Source of the DNA: Oscillospiraceae bacterium
GTDB taxonomy: Bacteria > Bacillota > Clostridia > Lachnospirales > Lachnospiraceae
Assembly (NCBI GenBank): GCA_021771715.1
Contig: JAETOO010000026.1
Span: 1-43,166 of the forward strand
Reading direction: 5' to 3'
DNA length: 43,166 nt
Below the pieces are notes generated by a model. It searched no databases and had not been told where the DNA came from. It saw only the letters and a program-made list of their open reading frames with translations. The translations under genes were made by a program, and so were the position numbers. This document shows positions 16,340-24,177 of this stretch, piece by piece (position 1 is the stretch's first letter; each line of letters opens with the position of its first letter).

Positions 16340-17689
16340 ATGAACCTTGTAGAGATCGTAAAAGCAGCAGGAATCGTGGGCGCAGGGGGCGCCGGCTTTC
16401 CGACCCACGTAAAGCTGAATACAAAGGTACAGTGCTTTATCGTGAATGCTGCGGAATGTGAGCCGCTGATCGAGACGGATAAGTACCTGTGCCGTACCCA
16501 GGCAGAGCGGATCATCCGGACCATTCCGGTGATCGCGGATGCGCTGGGAGCGTCCAGAAGCGTGATCGCCCTCAAGGCAAAGTACGAGGAGGAGATCGCC
16601 GCACTGGAGGCGGCAGTGAAAAAAACAGGCAGCCATGTGGAAATCTTCGGGCTGGGTTACTTCTATCCGGCCGGGGATGAGCAGACGCTGATCCAGCAGG
16701 TGACCGGGCAGTGTGTGCCGGAGCGCGGACTTCCGTCGGATGTGGGCTGTGTCGTGGACAATGTCGGCACGGTGCTGAACATCGCGGACGCGCTGGAGGG
16801 CAGACCGGTGACGGACAAATACCTCTCGGTGGTCGGTGAGGTGCAGCGCACCTTACTTCTGCATGTGCCTGTGGGCACGCCGGTGCTGGAGTGCGTGAAG
16901 GCCGCAGGGCCATTGATTGAGGATTACGCGTTAATTCTCGGCGGCCCGATGATGGGAAAGCAGCTGACAGACCGCAGCGCGATGGAGCAGGCGGTTGTCA
17001 CAAAGACAACAGGAAATATCATGGTGCTTCCGAAGGAGCATTATCTGTTCCGGAAGGCAGCACTTCCGATGGACACGATCAGGCGGCAGACCAGAAGTGC
17101 CTGCATCCAGTGCAGGATGTGCACGGACCTCTGCCCGCGCTATCTGATCGGACATCAGATCAGGCCGAACCTGATCATGAGAGGCTTCTGGCGGGAGCAG
17201 TCCGTGACGGACAACGAGGAGTATCTGGCGATGTTCGGCGATGCGGCGAACTGCTGCAGCTGCGGCGTGTGCGAGATGTTCGCCTGCCCGATGGGCCTCT
17301 CCCCGAGAAAGGTGAATGACTACTTAAAGGGTGAGTTCCGCAGGCGCGGTATCCAGGTCCCGAAGAATCCGAAGGCGGAGGCGCGGGCGTTCGTGGATGA
17401 CCGCAAGACGCCGACCAACCGCCTCGTGTCGCGGCTGGATCTGAACAAATATTACGGAAAGCACCCGAAGGAATGTGTGGAGCTTGTGCCAGACGCGGTG
17501 TTCCTCCCGTTCTCGCAGCACATCGGCAAGCCGTCGGTGGCCGTGAAGCAGGCGGGGGAGACCGTAGGCAAGGGTGAATTGCTGGCGGCGGCCGCGGAGG
17601 GACTCTCCGTGAACCTCCATTCGAGCGTGGATGGGGTTGTGGAGGAGGTCACCGACAAGGGCGTGCGCATCAGGTGCAGAAAGGAGTGA
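16340..17689 (+). CDS. pduS: PduS/RnfC-type iron-sulfur flavoprotein (probable cobalamin reductase)
   Basis: A 450-residue protein of the RnfC/PduS family. The N-terminal FMN/NADH-binding part has GIVGAGGAGFPTHVKL and NAAECEPLIETD. An SLBB domain follows. Two 4Fe-4S sites are visible: C255, C258, C261, C265 and C305/C306, C308, C311, C316. The C-terminus is a lipoyl-like barrel (about 395-450). PduS reduces cobalamin for adenosylation in propanediol compartments; here it likely serves EutT. The ATG at 16340 is used because homology starts at MNLVEIVKAAG and AAAAGAGG lies upstream. pduT follows after 4 bp, matching a functional pair. Confidence 0.88.
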   Translation: MNLVEIVKAAGIVGAGGAGFPTHVKLNTKVQCFIVNAAECEPLIETDKYLCRTQAERIIRTIPVIADALGASRSVIALKAKYEEEIAALEAAVKKTGSHVEIFGLGYFYPAGDEQTLIQQVTGQCVPERGLPSDVGCVVDNVGTVLNIADALEGRPVTDKYLSVVGEVQRTLLLHVPVGTPVLECVKAAGPLIEDYALILGGPMMGKQLTDRSAMEQAVVTKTTGNIMVLPKEHYLFRKAALPMDTIRRQTRSACIQCRMCTDLCPRYLIGHQIRPNLIMRGFWREQSVTDNEEYLAMFGDAANCCSCGVCEMFACPMGLSPRKVNDYLKGEFRRRGIQVPKNPKAEARAFVDDRKTPTNRLVSRLDLNKYYGKHPKECVELVPDAVFLPFSQHIGKPSVAVKQAGETVGKGELLAAAAEGLSVNLHSSVDGVVEEVTDKGVRIRCRKE

Positions 17690-17693
17690 GCAA

Positions 17694-18233
17694 ATGAGTC
17701 TGGCGATTGGCATGGTTGAGCTGAACAGTATCGCAAGGGGGATTGAGACCTGTGATTATATGGTCAAGGCGGCACAGATCGAGCTGCTCCGCTCCTCCAC
17801 CGTGTGCCCCGGCAAGTTTATGATCCTGATCGGAGGCGACACAGGAGATGTGCGGGCCTCCATGAGGGAGGGCATGTTGCGGGGCGGTGAGTGTGTTGTG
17901 GACACACTGATGCTCCCGAACGTACACCCGTCGCTGATCCCGGCGATGAGCGGGACGACGCAGGTGCCGGAGTACGGAGCGGTCGGCGTCCTGGAATTTT
18001 ATTCCGTCGCATCGGCGATCACGGCGGCAGACAAGGCCGCAAAGGCAGCAAATGTGACTCTGATGGAGGTACATATCGGTTTCGCGATCGGAGGCAAGGG
18101 GTACGTGACCCTGACCGGCGATGTGGGGGCCGTCAGGGCGGCGGTGGATGCCGCATCCCGCGGCAGTGACCTGCTTGTGGGCACGACCGTCATCCCGCGT
18201 CCGGCGAAGAAGCTGTTCGAGTCGCTGTTATAA
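17694..18233 (+). CDS. pduT: PduT-type tandem-BMC shell protein with Fe-S cysteine
   Basis: A 179-residue double-BMC protein. It is colinear with Salmonella PduT, and Cys38 in SSTVCPGKF falls exactly at the residue that holds the 4Fe-4S cluster in the central pore of PduT trimers. Each half ends in a typical GDxGxVRA segment (GGDTGDVRAS; TGDVGAVRAA). The cluster is thought to carry electrons across the shell, here probably from or to PduS encoded 4 bp upstream. AAAGGAG precedes the ATG and overlaps the pduS stop. The likeness to PduT rather than EutL is clear. Confidence 0.9.
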   Translation: MSLAIGMVELNSIARGIETCDYMVKAAQIELLRSSTVCPGKFMILIGGDTGDVRASMREGMLRGGECVVDTLMLPNVHPSLIPAMSGTTQVPEYGAVGVLEFYSVASAITAADKAAKAANVTLMEVHIGFAIGGKGYVTLTGDVGAVRAAVDAASRGSDLLVGTTVIPRPAKKLFESLL

Positions 18234-18307
18234 AACAATATTGATTCGGAACAAAAACAGAGGCCCGGCAGCATTCCGCGAAAAGGAGGCCGGGGGAAGG
18301 AGAGAAT

Positions 18308-19495
18308 ATGAGCGTTTTTACAGAGAGTATTTCAGCATGGGTGCAGAATCTGTCCATTAACTCTGTGATCATGATGATTATGATGATCTTCATGCTTGTG
18401 GGAGCAATCGACAAGATCCGCGGAAACAAATTAGGTTATGGGGAAAAGTTTGAAGATGGCTTCAACGCAATCGGACCTCTGGCTCTGTCGATGGCCGGTG
18501 TCGTTGCGGCGGCTCCGGTGCTCGCGACCGTGCTCGGACCGATCATCAAGCCGATCTACACCCTGGTCGGAGCAGACTCCTCGATGTTCGCGACGACGCT
18601 GCTCGCGTGCGACATGGGCGGCTATCCGCTGGCAATGGAGCTGGCAGCAGACGAGACGATCGGTAACTTTGCAGGACTGATTCTCGGAACCATGATGGGA
18701 CCGACGATCGTGTTCACGATCCCGGTGGCACTCGGCATCATTTCCAAGGAAGACAGATCCTACCTCGGCGCAGGTGTGCTGGCAGGTATGATCACCATCC
18801 CGATCGGCTGTATCGTCGGCGGTCTCGCTATGAACGTGCTGACCCCGTACAAGATCGGTATCGGCCGTATCCTGGTAAACCTGATCCCGGTTATCATCAT
18901 CGCAGGCCTGATCGTGGTCGGACTGTGGTTCGCACCGGCGAAGATGATCAGCGGCTTCAACGTGTTCGGTACAGGCGTGACGATCGTGATCACAGCGCTC
19001 ACCGCGATCGCGGTATTTGAGCAGATCACAGGCATCATGTTCCCGCTGTTCGACGTGATGGCGACTCCGGATGAGGCAGGTATGACTCCTCTTAACAGTG
19101 GTCTTCTGACCTGCGGCCAGATCGGTATCGTGCTGATCGGCGCGTTCCCGATGGTAGAGTGGATCACCCGCACCTTCGGCGGCGTTCTGAAGAAGCTCGG
19201 CGGCGCGCTCGGCATCAATGAGCAGGCATCCGCTGGTATGGTTGCAAACCTGGCAAACAACATCGCAATGTTCAATATTATGGGTGAGATGGACGCGAAG
19301 GGCAAGCTGCTCAACGTGGCATTCGCAGTTTCCGCAGCATTCGTATTTGGCGATCACCTCGGCTTTACCGCAGGCGTGAACCAGCAGATGGTGACGCCGG
19401 TTATCATCGGCAAGCTGGTAGCTGGTATCACAGCTCTGATCGTTGCGAACCTTCTCTCCCCGAAGCTTCTCGAGAAGATCCGTTCGGCGAAGTAG
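18308..19495 (+). CDS. eutH: Ethanolamine permease EutH
   Basis: A 395-residue membrane protein with about ten hydrophobic segments, for example INSVIMMIMMIFMLVGAID, the LALSMAGVVAAAPVLATVLG region and ILVNLIPVIIIAGLIVVGL. The length and the motifs MGGYPLAMELA, EQITGIMFPLFD and GDHLGFTAGVNQQM fit EutH. It takes up protonated ethanolamine or aids diffusion at low external concentration. GAAGGAGAGAAT precedes the ATG. The 74-bp gap before it shows no terminator. Confidence 0.95.
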   Translation: MSVFTESISAWVQNLSINSVIMMIMMIFMLVGAIDKIRGNKLGYGEKFEDGFNAIGPLALSMAGVVAAAPVLATVLGPIIKPIYTLVGADSSMFATTLLACDMGGYPLAMELAADETIGNFAGLILGTMMGPTIVFTIPVALGIISKEDRSYLGAGVLAGMITIPIGCIVGGLAMNVLTPYKIGIGRILVNLIPVIIIAGLIVVGLWFAPAKMISGFNVFGTGVTIVITALTAIAVFEQITGIMFPLFDVMATPDEAGMTPLNSGLLTCGQIGIVLIGAFPMVEWITRTFGGVLKKLGGALGINEQASAGMVANLANNIAMFNIMGEMDAKGKLLNVAFAVSAAFVFGDHLGFTAGVNQQMVTPVIIGKLVAGITALIVANLLSPKLLEKIRSAK

Positions 19496-19527
19496 GAAAC
19501 GCGGATCGATAGGAAAGGACAGCAGCT

Positions 19528-19974
19528 ATGAATATTAGTGAAGAATTGATTCGTGAGATTATCACAAAGGTGGTGGAGGCGGCCGCGAAGGAGCAGACGA
19601 AGCCGGACTGCGGGTTCGAGAAACACGTCGATTCGAGCGGGATCATCGGAATCAAGACCTCCACAGTGAAGTGCGAGCCGTTTGAGCAGAAGGGCGTGGC
19701 GCTCAAGGACGTCGTGACGCTGGAGGAAGCGCCGAACATGGGCTGCGGTGTCATGGAGCTGGATCACACCAGCTTCGAGTGGACGCTCACCTATGATGAG
19801 TACGACATCGTCCTGGAGGGTCACCTGGAGATCGAGATCGACGGAAGAGTCGTCTCCGGAGGCGCGGGAGATATCATCTACATCCCGAAGGGAAGCCATA
19901 TCCACTTCCAGACACCGGACTACGCGCGCTACGTGTACATCTCCTACCCGGCGAACTGGTCCGAGCTGGTATAA
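19528..19974 (+). CDS. eutQ: EutQ cupin protein (candidate acetate kinase)
   Basis: A 148-residue cupin. Residues 1-21 (NISEELIREIITKVVEAAAK) are an amphipathic helix like an encapsulation peptide. The cupin core includes GVMELDHTSFEWTLTYDEY and VSGGAGDIIYIPKGSHIHFQ. It is shorter than enterobacterial EutQ (about 230), lacking much of the N-terminal half. Salmonella EutQ is reported to have acetate kinase activity. AGGAAAGGACAGCAGCT precedes the ATG. It is the last recognisable eut gene. Confidence 0.9.
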   Translation: MNISEELIREIITKVVEAAAKEQTKPDCGFEKHVDSSGIIGIKTSTVKCEPFEQKGVALKDVVTLEEAPNMGCGVMELDHTSFEWTLTYDEYDIVLEGHLEIEIDGRVVSGGAGDIIYIPKGSHIHFQTPDYARYVYISYPANWSELV

Positions 19975-19978
19975 GGAA

Positions 19979-20062
19979 ATGCGTATAGAACTTCCGTCGG
20001 AGCAGGACTGCTGGCGTAAGGGGAACGCGCAGAAAATTTTAGTCGAGACAGGGCTCGTATAA
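19979..20062 (+). CDS. Possible 27-residue peptide after eutQ
   Basis: ATG at 19979, five bases after the eutQ stop, opens a short frame MRIELPSEQDCWRKGNAQKI... ending at TAA 20060-20062. The overlapping TAAGGA could serve as a weak ribosome binding site. No family is recognised. It may be chance or a decayed tail; included because it lies tightly in the operon. Confidence 0.22.
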   Translation: MRIELPSEQDCWRKGNAQKILVETGLV

Positions 20063-20113
20063 AGGAAAGCCGCAGAGGACTGCAGCATCAGGGCTGCGAT
20101 AAGGAGAATGCGC

Positions 20114-20590
20114 ATGGAATTGCATCTGAGACAGGGTTATTATAAGGATATCCGTCTGTGCGACGAGATAGCGAGAGATTCCGTTCTGTATGAACGCTAC
20201 TTTCAGAAGGGCTACCGGACGGAGGATTACATCCGCTCGTACTTTCCGGACGACGGCAGGGGGAAGCTGTATTTTGCAGTGACAGCCCGCGGTGAGCGCG
20301 CCGGATTGATGGTGGTCAGCCGGAACGGATTCACCAACGAGTTCCACTACCTCGCGCTGCTGTGCGTGAAAAAGGAATTCCGCGGCCAGGGCGTAGGCGC
20401 CTGGATGCTGCGCCAGTTCGAGGAGATGGGGAGAAGCGACGGCAGGAGAAAAGCCTCCCTGACGGTCAGCGACTTCAACGTCCGCGCCTTCGAGTTCTAC
20501 AAGAGGAACGGCTACTACGAGGTCGGCATGATCCCGAACGCGCTCACAGACGGCATTGGGGAGCACCTGATGCTCAAGGATCTGTGCTGA
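20114..20590 (+). CDS. GNAT family N-acetyltransferase
   Basis: A 158-residue acetyltransferase fold. The acetyl-CoA loop is seen as VKKEFRGQGVGAWMLRQFEE, followed by SLTVSDFNVRAFEFYKRNGYYEVG. The substrate is unknown. ATG 20114 is preferred over ATG 20108 because AAGGAG (20101-20106) then sits 7 nt away. It follows eutQ by about 140 bp without a visible terminator and is closed by a strong terminator at 20641, so it may be transcribed with the eut genes. A link to ethanolamine metabolism is not shown by the sequence. Confidence 0.8.
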   Translation: MELHLRQGYYKDIRLCDEIARDSVLYERYFQKGYRTEDYIRSYFPDDGRGKLYFAVTARGERAGLMVVSRNGFTNEFHYLALLCVKKEFRGQGVGAWMLRQFEEMGRSDGRRKASLTVSDFNVRAFEFYKRNGYYEVGMIPNALTDGIGEHLMLKDLC

Positions 20591-20640
20591 GCACCAGCAG
20601 GACATTCGGCGCAGAAAAACAGAACGTATCATACAGTGAA

Positions 20641-20681
20641 AATATTCTGGGATCTGTAAGAGGGTCTCAGAATATTTTTTT
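20641..20681 (+). terminator. Intrinsic terminator after the eut/GNAT unit
   Basis: AATATTCTGGGA (20641-20652) pairs with TCTCAGAATATT (20665-20676, one G-U pair) and runs into an uninterrupted T tract. It is the first strong terminator after the start of the eut operon about 18 kb upstream. Confidence 0.85.
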
Positions 20682-20716
20682 GGTGACTGTTTTGTCGAAG
20701 AATGAGCGAATGGAAA

Positions 20717-20745
20717 TTGACTTGTCGGGTGCGAGATGGTAAACT
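20717..20745 (+). promoter_or_regulatory. Promoter of the polyferredoxin gene
   Basis: TTGACT (20717-20722) and TAAACT (20740-20745) with 17-bp spacing, about 90 bp before the ferredoxin start. It lies just after the preceding terminator, so the ferredoxin is a separate transcription unit. Confidence 0.65.
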
Positions 20746-20836
20746 AAGAGAGAAAAAAAGTCATGAGGGCTCCGCATCGGGGCATGCAGGAGCAGCGCCG
20801 GCGGTTGGCGCGTGACAAAAAAGCGGAGGTATACAT

Positions 20837-21223
20837 ATGAAGAAATTAGTGGTAACAGATAAGAAAGGCTGTATGGCCTGTCTTGCCTGCGTACAGGCGT
20901 GCTCTGAGGCGTTCTACAAGGTATTCGACCCGGACAAGTCCTGCATCCAGATCGTGGAGAAGAACGGCGAGGTCAAGACGAACACCTGTATCCAGTGCGG
21001 CAAGTGCGCGCGGACCTGCGAGTACGGCGCGATCAAGCAGAACGCGAAGGGCGTGTACATGATCGACAAGAAGCTCTGCACAGGCTGCGGCAAGTGCGTG
21101 GAGGTCTGCCCGATGGGCGTCATGGTCAAGGCTCCGGAGTCCCCGGTCACGACAAAGTGTATCGCATGCGGCATCTGCGCAAAGGCATGTCCGATGGGCA
21201 TCCTCGAGGTACAGGAGAAATAA
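20837..21223 (+). CDS. Polyferredoxin with four 4Fe-4S-type cysteine motifs
   Basis: A 128-residue soluble electron carrier. Four CxxCxxCxxxC groups are visible: CMACLACVQAC, CIQCGKCARTC, CTGCGKCVEVC and CIACGICAKAC, the last two followed by PMG. This resembles the HycB/CooF-like dicluster or polyferredoxin subunits that shuttle electrons between oxidoreductases. No partner enzyme lies next to it. It begins 860 bp after eutQ under its own promoter. CGGAGG precedes the ATG. Confidence 0.85.
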   Translation: MKKLVVTDKKGCMACLACVQACSEAFYKVFDPDKSCIQIVEKNGEVKTNTCIQCGKCARTCEYGAIKQNAKGVYMIDKKLCTGCGKCVEVCPMGVMVKAPESPVTTKCIACGICAKACPMGILEVQEK

Positions 21224-21239
21224 GGAACCGATTAAAATC

Positions 21240-21290
21240 ATTCGCCGGGAGAGATCAGGCCGTGCGCCGATCTGTTCCGGCGATTCTTTT
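21240..21290 (+). terminator. Intrinsic terminator of the polyferredoxin gene
   Basis: TCGCCGG (21242-21248) pairs with CCGGCGA (21277-21283), with an AGATC/GATCT extension inside. It is followed by TTCTTTT. Confidence 0.65.
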
Positions 21291-21317
21291 CCGGCCGGAG
21301 ATGTGAGGCATCCGTAG

Positions 21318-21346
21318 TTGCTTTTCCCGCGGGAGCGCGTTATAAT
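21318..21346 (+). promoter_or_regulatory. Promoter of the small coiled-coil gene
   Basis: TTGCTT (21318-21323) and a perfect TATAAT (21341-21346) with 17-bp spacing, about 85 bp before the ATG at 21431. Confidence 0.7.
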
Positions 21347-21430
21347 ATAGAAAGTGTTGCAAATAACTTTTAAGAGATTTTGCGCCGGAGCATGATAGAA
21401 CAGAGCGCAGAGCAGAAGGATGGAAAAAAG

Positions 21431-21691
21431 ATGACAGATCGTGAATTGAGAAAGCTCAGCCGGGCCGAGCTGCTGGAGCTGCTGCTGGAGGAGACCAGGG
21501 AGAATGAGAAGCTGCGCGCCCAGGTAGAGGAGATGGAGGAGCAGCTGAAGGACAGGAGAATCCTGCTGGGACAGGCAGGCTCCATCGCCGAGGCGGCCCT
21601 GCGGCTGAACGGCGTGTTTGAGGCGGCTGAGAAAGCTGCCCAGCAGTACCTGGAAAATGTGCGCCGTCTGGCCGAGGAAGGGACGGACTGA
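21431..21691 (+). CDS. Small coiled-coil protein, function unknown
   Basis: An 86-residue, highly charged helical protein: LRKLSRAELLELLLEETREN, then a heptad-like segment EKLRAQVEEMEEQLKDR (about 26-42), then AGSIAEAALRLNGVFEAAEK and AAQQYLENVRR. Proteins of this shape recur in Lachnospiraceae, but I know no function. The ATG at 21431 is chosen because the conserved-looking part starts at MTDREL; in-frame starts at 21380 (TTG) and 21392 (ATG) would add unremarkable sequence. It has its own promoter. Confidence 0.6.
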   Translation: MTDRELRKLSRAELLELLLEETRENEKLRAQVEEMEEQLKDRRILLGQAGSIAEAALRLNGVFEAAEKAAQQYLENVRRLAEEGTD

Positions 21692-21905
21692 GGAAGCAAA
21701 ACAAGCTGCGATGCCCTGTCTGAGGATAGGGCATTTAGGAGATGTAACATCAAGTTTCCATATCAAGTGCCGGATAAAATCAGGTGTCTGATAGGAAAGT
21801 GTTTTTTTCAGCAGCAGTTATGGAAGAATAGAAATAACAGAGATTAACAGAAAATAACAGGGGAAGGAGAACGGGTGAACACTCCTTTCCCTGTTTTGGT
21901 CTCAT

Positions 21906-22025
21906 GATGCAGGCGAAGCGCCCGAGTGGATGCATGAGCTGTACGCAGAGGGTCTGATCGATCCGGAGATTTTTTCTCAGGATGGTTCGTCCTACTCAGC
22001 AAAGGCCGCTTCCGGGCGTGTCGGA
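21906..22025 (+). pseudogene. Remnant of a sugar ABC transporter substrate-binding protein
   Basis: About 40 codons read DAGEAPEWMHELYAEGLIDP, then EIFSQDGSSYSAKAASGRVG. This is a typical mid-protein segment of family-1 extracellular solute-binding proteins, where a helix precedes YAEGLIDPE-F-QD. No start, signal peptide or remaining domains are present. The frame then runs into unrelated residues. It lies just upstream of a GH32 gene, so a fructan or sucrose importer probably stood here. The rest of the 21692-22165 gap holds only a weak hairpin (ATGCCCT/AGGGCAT near 21713-21733). Confidence 0.6.
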
Positions 22026-22165
22026 CGGAACTCTGGAGGTGCGGGACGCGGCAATCTGGACGGAGTAGAGAGGATTATTCTTGACGATAGAACACGAAAT
22101 GGGTATGATGGACAGGAGGAGCGGTTTGCGCCGCAAGAAGGATCACAGGAAACAGGAGGATGGAG

Positions 22166-23644
22166 ATGAACAGTCAGACACTGCGGGAGGCCCGCAAATA
22201 CGAGGAGGCCTCTGAGAAAATGGTTACGAAGGAGGAGCGGCCGGACTTTCACTTGTCCGCGCGCACCGGTTGGATGAATGATCCGAACGGGTTCTCCTAC
22301 TATGGTGGAAAATATCACATGTTTTACCAGTATTATCCGTATGACACAGTCTGGGGGCCGATGCACTGGGGACACGCGGTCAGCGAGGATCTGCTGCACT
22401 GGGAGTTCCTTCCGGCTGCTCTGGCGCCGGACGAGTGGTATGACCGGGACGGATGCTTCTCGGGAAGCGCGATCGAGCTGCCGGACGGCAGACATCTGCT
22501 CATGTATACGAGCGTGCTGCAGGAGCGGCTGGCGAACGGCGGAGTCCGCGACATTCAGCAGCAATGCCTTGCGGTAGGCGACGGGGTCGACTATGAGAAG
22601 TATGAGAAAAATCCGGTGCTGACCAGTGATGATCTGCCGGAGGGCTGCAGCCGGACGGATTTCCGTGATCCGAAGGTGTGGAGAAAATCGGACGGCACCT
22701 ACTGTTGTGTGACAGGCAACCGCCCGGCGGACGGAAGCGGCCAGATCCTCCTGTTCACCAGCCCGGACGGCTTCGACTGGAAGTTCTCCAAGGTTTTGGC
22801 GGCGAACCGGGACCGCTACGGAAAAATGTGGGAGTGCCCGGATTTCTTTGAGCTGGACGGGAAGGGCGTGCTGCTCACGAGCCCGCAGGATATGCTGCCG
22901 CAGGGCTTCGAGTACCACAACGGCAACGGAACCTTATGCTTGATCGGGACGTACGATGAGGCGACGGACACGTTCACGGAGCAGTACAATCAGGCGATTG
23001 ACTACGGCATAGACTTCTACGCGCCGCAGACGGTGGTGACGCCGGACGGGCGCCGGGTCATGATCGGCTGGCTGCAGAACTGGGATACGTGCAGCTTCCG
23101 GACGAGCCATCCGAAGTGGTTCGGCCAGATGAGTTTGCCGCGTGAGCTCTCCGTCAGAGACGGACGGCTGTACCAGCGCCCGCTGCAGGAGCTGGACGCG
23201 ATGCGCAGGAACAAGGTCGAGTACCGGGACGTCACGGTGACGGACACCATGAGCCTCGACGGGATCAGCGGCCGCCGCGTGGACATCGAGCTGACTATCC
23301 GCCCGGAGGAGGAGCAGCTGTATCAGAAGTTCGCGATCCGCTTTGCGCAGGATGAGCAGTATCACACCTCGCTCAGCTTCCGCCCCGCAGAGTCGATCCT
23401 CAAGATTGACCGCAAATTCTCCGGCTCCCGCAGAGCCATCATCCACCAGCGCCGCTGCCTGGTGCGCGGCAACCGCGAGGAGCTCCGCATGCGGATCATC
23501 CTGGACCGCTTCAGCGTCGAGGTCTTCATCAACGACGGCGAGCAGGTCATGTCGGCTGTGCTGAACACCGAGCAGAGCGCAGACGGGATCTCGTTCTTCG
23601 CGAATGGGCGGGTGAAGATGGATATTGTGAAGTACGACTTATAA
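22166..23644 (+). CDS. GH32 beta-fructofuranosidase / sucrose-6-phosphate hydrolase
   Basis: A 492-residue glycoside hydrolase of family 32 without a signal peptide, so cytoplasmic. The three catalytic signatures are WMNDPNG (36-42, nucleophile D39), FRDP (166-169) and ECPD (223-226, acid/base E223). A C-terminal beta-sandwich follows (about 335-492). It hydrolyses beta-fructosides such as sucrose, sucrose-6-phosphate or short fructans. ATG 22166 is preferred over ATG 22160 because AGGAGG (22154-22159) abuts the latter. No transporter or fructokinase remains beside it, only the binding-protein remnant upstream. Confidence 0.9.
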   Translation: MNSQTLREARKYEEASEKMVTKEERPDFHLSARTGWMNDPNGFSYYGGKYHMFYQYYPYDTVWGPMHWGHAVSEDLLHWEFLPAALAPDEWYDRDGCFSGSAIELPDGRHLLMYTSVLQERLANGGVRDIQQQCLAVGDGVDYEKYEKNPVLTSDDLPEGCSRTDFRDPKVWRKSDGTYCCVTGNRPADGSGQILLFTSPDGFDWKFSKVLAANRDRYGKMWECPDFFELDGKGVLLTSPQDMLPQGFEYHNGNGTLCLIGTYDEATDTFTEQYNQAIDYGIDFYAPQTVVTPDGRRVMIGWLQNWDTCSFRTSHPKWFGQMSLPRELSVRDGRLYQRPLQELDAMRRNKVEYRDVTVTDTMSLDGISGRRVDIELTIRPEEEQLYQKFAIRFAQDEQYHTSLSFRPAESILKIDRKFSGSRRAIIHQRRCLVRGNREELRMRIILDRFSVEVFINDGEQVMSAVLNTEQSADGISFFANGRVKMDIVKYDL

Positions 23645-23656
23645 AATGAGAAAAAA

Positions 23657-23703
23657 GGCTGCAGCCAAAGGGAGTATATCTCTTATGGCTGCAGTCTTTT
23701 TTC
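23657..23703 (+). terminator. Intrinsic terminator of the GH32 gene
   Basis: GGCTGCAGCCA (23657-23667) pairs with TGGCTGCAGTC (23686-23696), followed by a T tract. Confidence 0.85.
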
Positions 23704-23828
23704 ATTCCCGGCGGCGCATGTTTCTGACGGGTGAAAGTTCCAAATCTGCCCGGTGGCGGAACGGATACATACTTTAGCTATAGCATTACATAAAAACGTG
23801 CAGATGCACAGAAACAGGGAATGCAACG

Positions 23829-24052
23829 ATGGAGATTCAAAGAGACGCTTACCTGCAGCAGCTAATTGAGCGAAAAGATAATGGGATGATGAAAGTGATT
23901 ACCGGCATTCGCAGGTGTGGGAAATCCTTTCTGTTGTTCAACATTTTTTTGTGGTAAATCAGGGCAGCCAGAAACCGTGGAGAAATGATGAAGGTTTTGT
24001 AATTATGGGAATGAAGTACTTCCTTCTAAATGCCGATAGTTTGGAATTCTAA
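23829..24052 (+). pseudogene. AAA ATPase (DUF4143-type) with large internal deletion
   Basis: The N-terminal piece (23829-23957) reads MEIQRDAYLQQLIERKDNG, then MMKVITGIRRCGKSFLLFNI, and includes the Walker A motif GIRRCGKS before a stop. The C-terminal piece (23969-24052), in another frame, reads KPWRNDEGFVIMGMKYFLLN and ADSLEF-stop, the usual ending of the same family. Intact members have about 400-450 residues, so over 300 codons between the pieces are gone. The bases from 23704 to 23828 show nothing recognisable. Confidence 0.65.
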
Positions 24053-24093
24053 GATTACGCCACGGCACTTCAAGGTGATGCCGTGGCGTAATC
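24053..24093. terminator. Bidirectional terminator-like hairpin
   Basis: A perfect 15-bp inverted repeat, GATTACGCCACGGCA (24053-24067) with TGCCGTGGCGTAATC (24079-24093), 11-nt loop. It lies between the ATPase remnant and the convergent S1 gene and may stop transcription from both sides, though its T tract is weak. Confidence 0.6.
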
Positions 24094-24177
24094 ATTATTA
24101 TGAGACAAATAACCATCATCTTTCCAGTTTATGCCGCCAGGATTTCTGAAGGTTCAGGATACGATGACGGATAGATG

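Noticed and set aside
23718..23770. Segment GACGGGTGAAAGTTCC resembling part of a group II intron domain I
   Set aside because: Only a short stretch looks similar, with no domain V or reverse transcriptase nearby; too weak to call.
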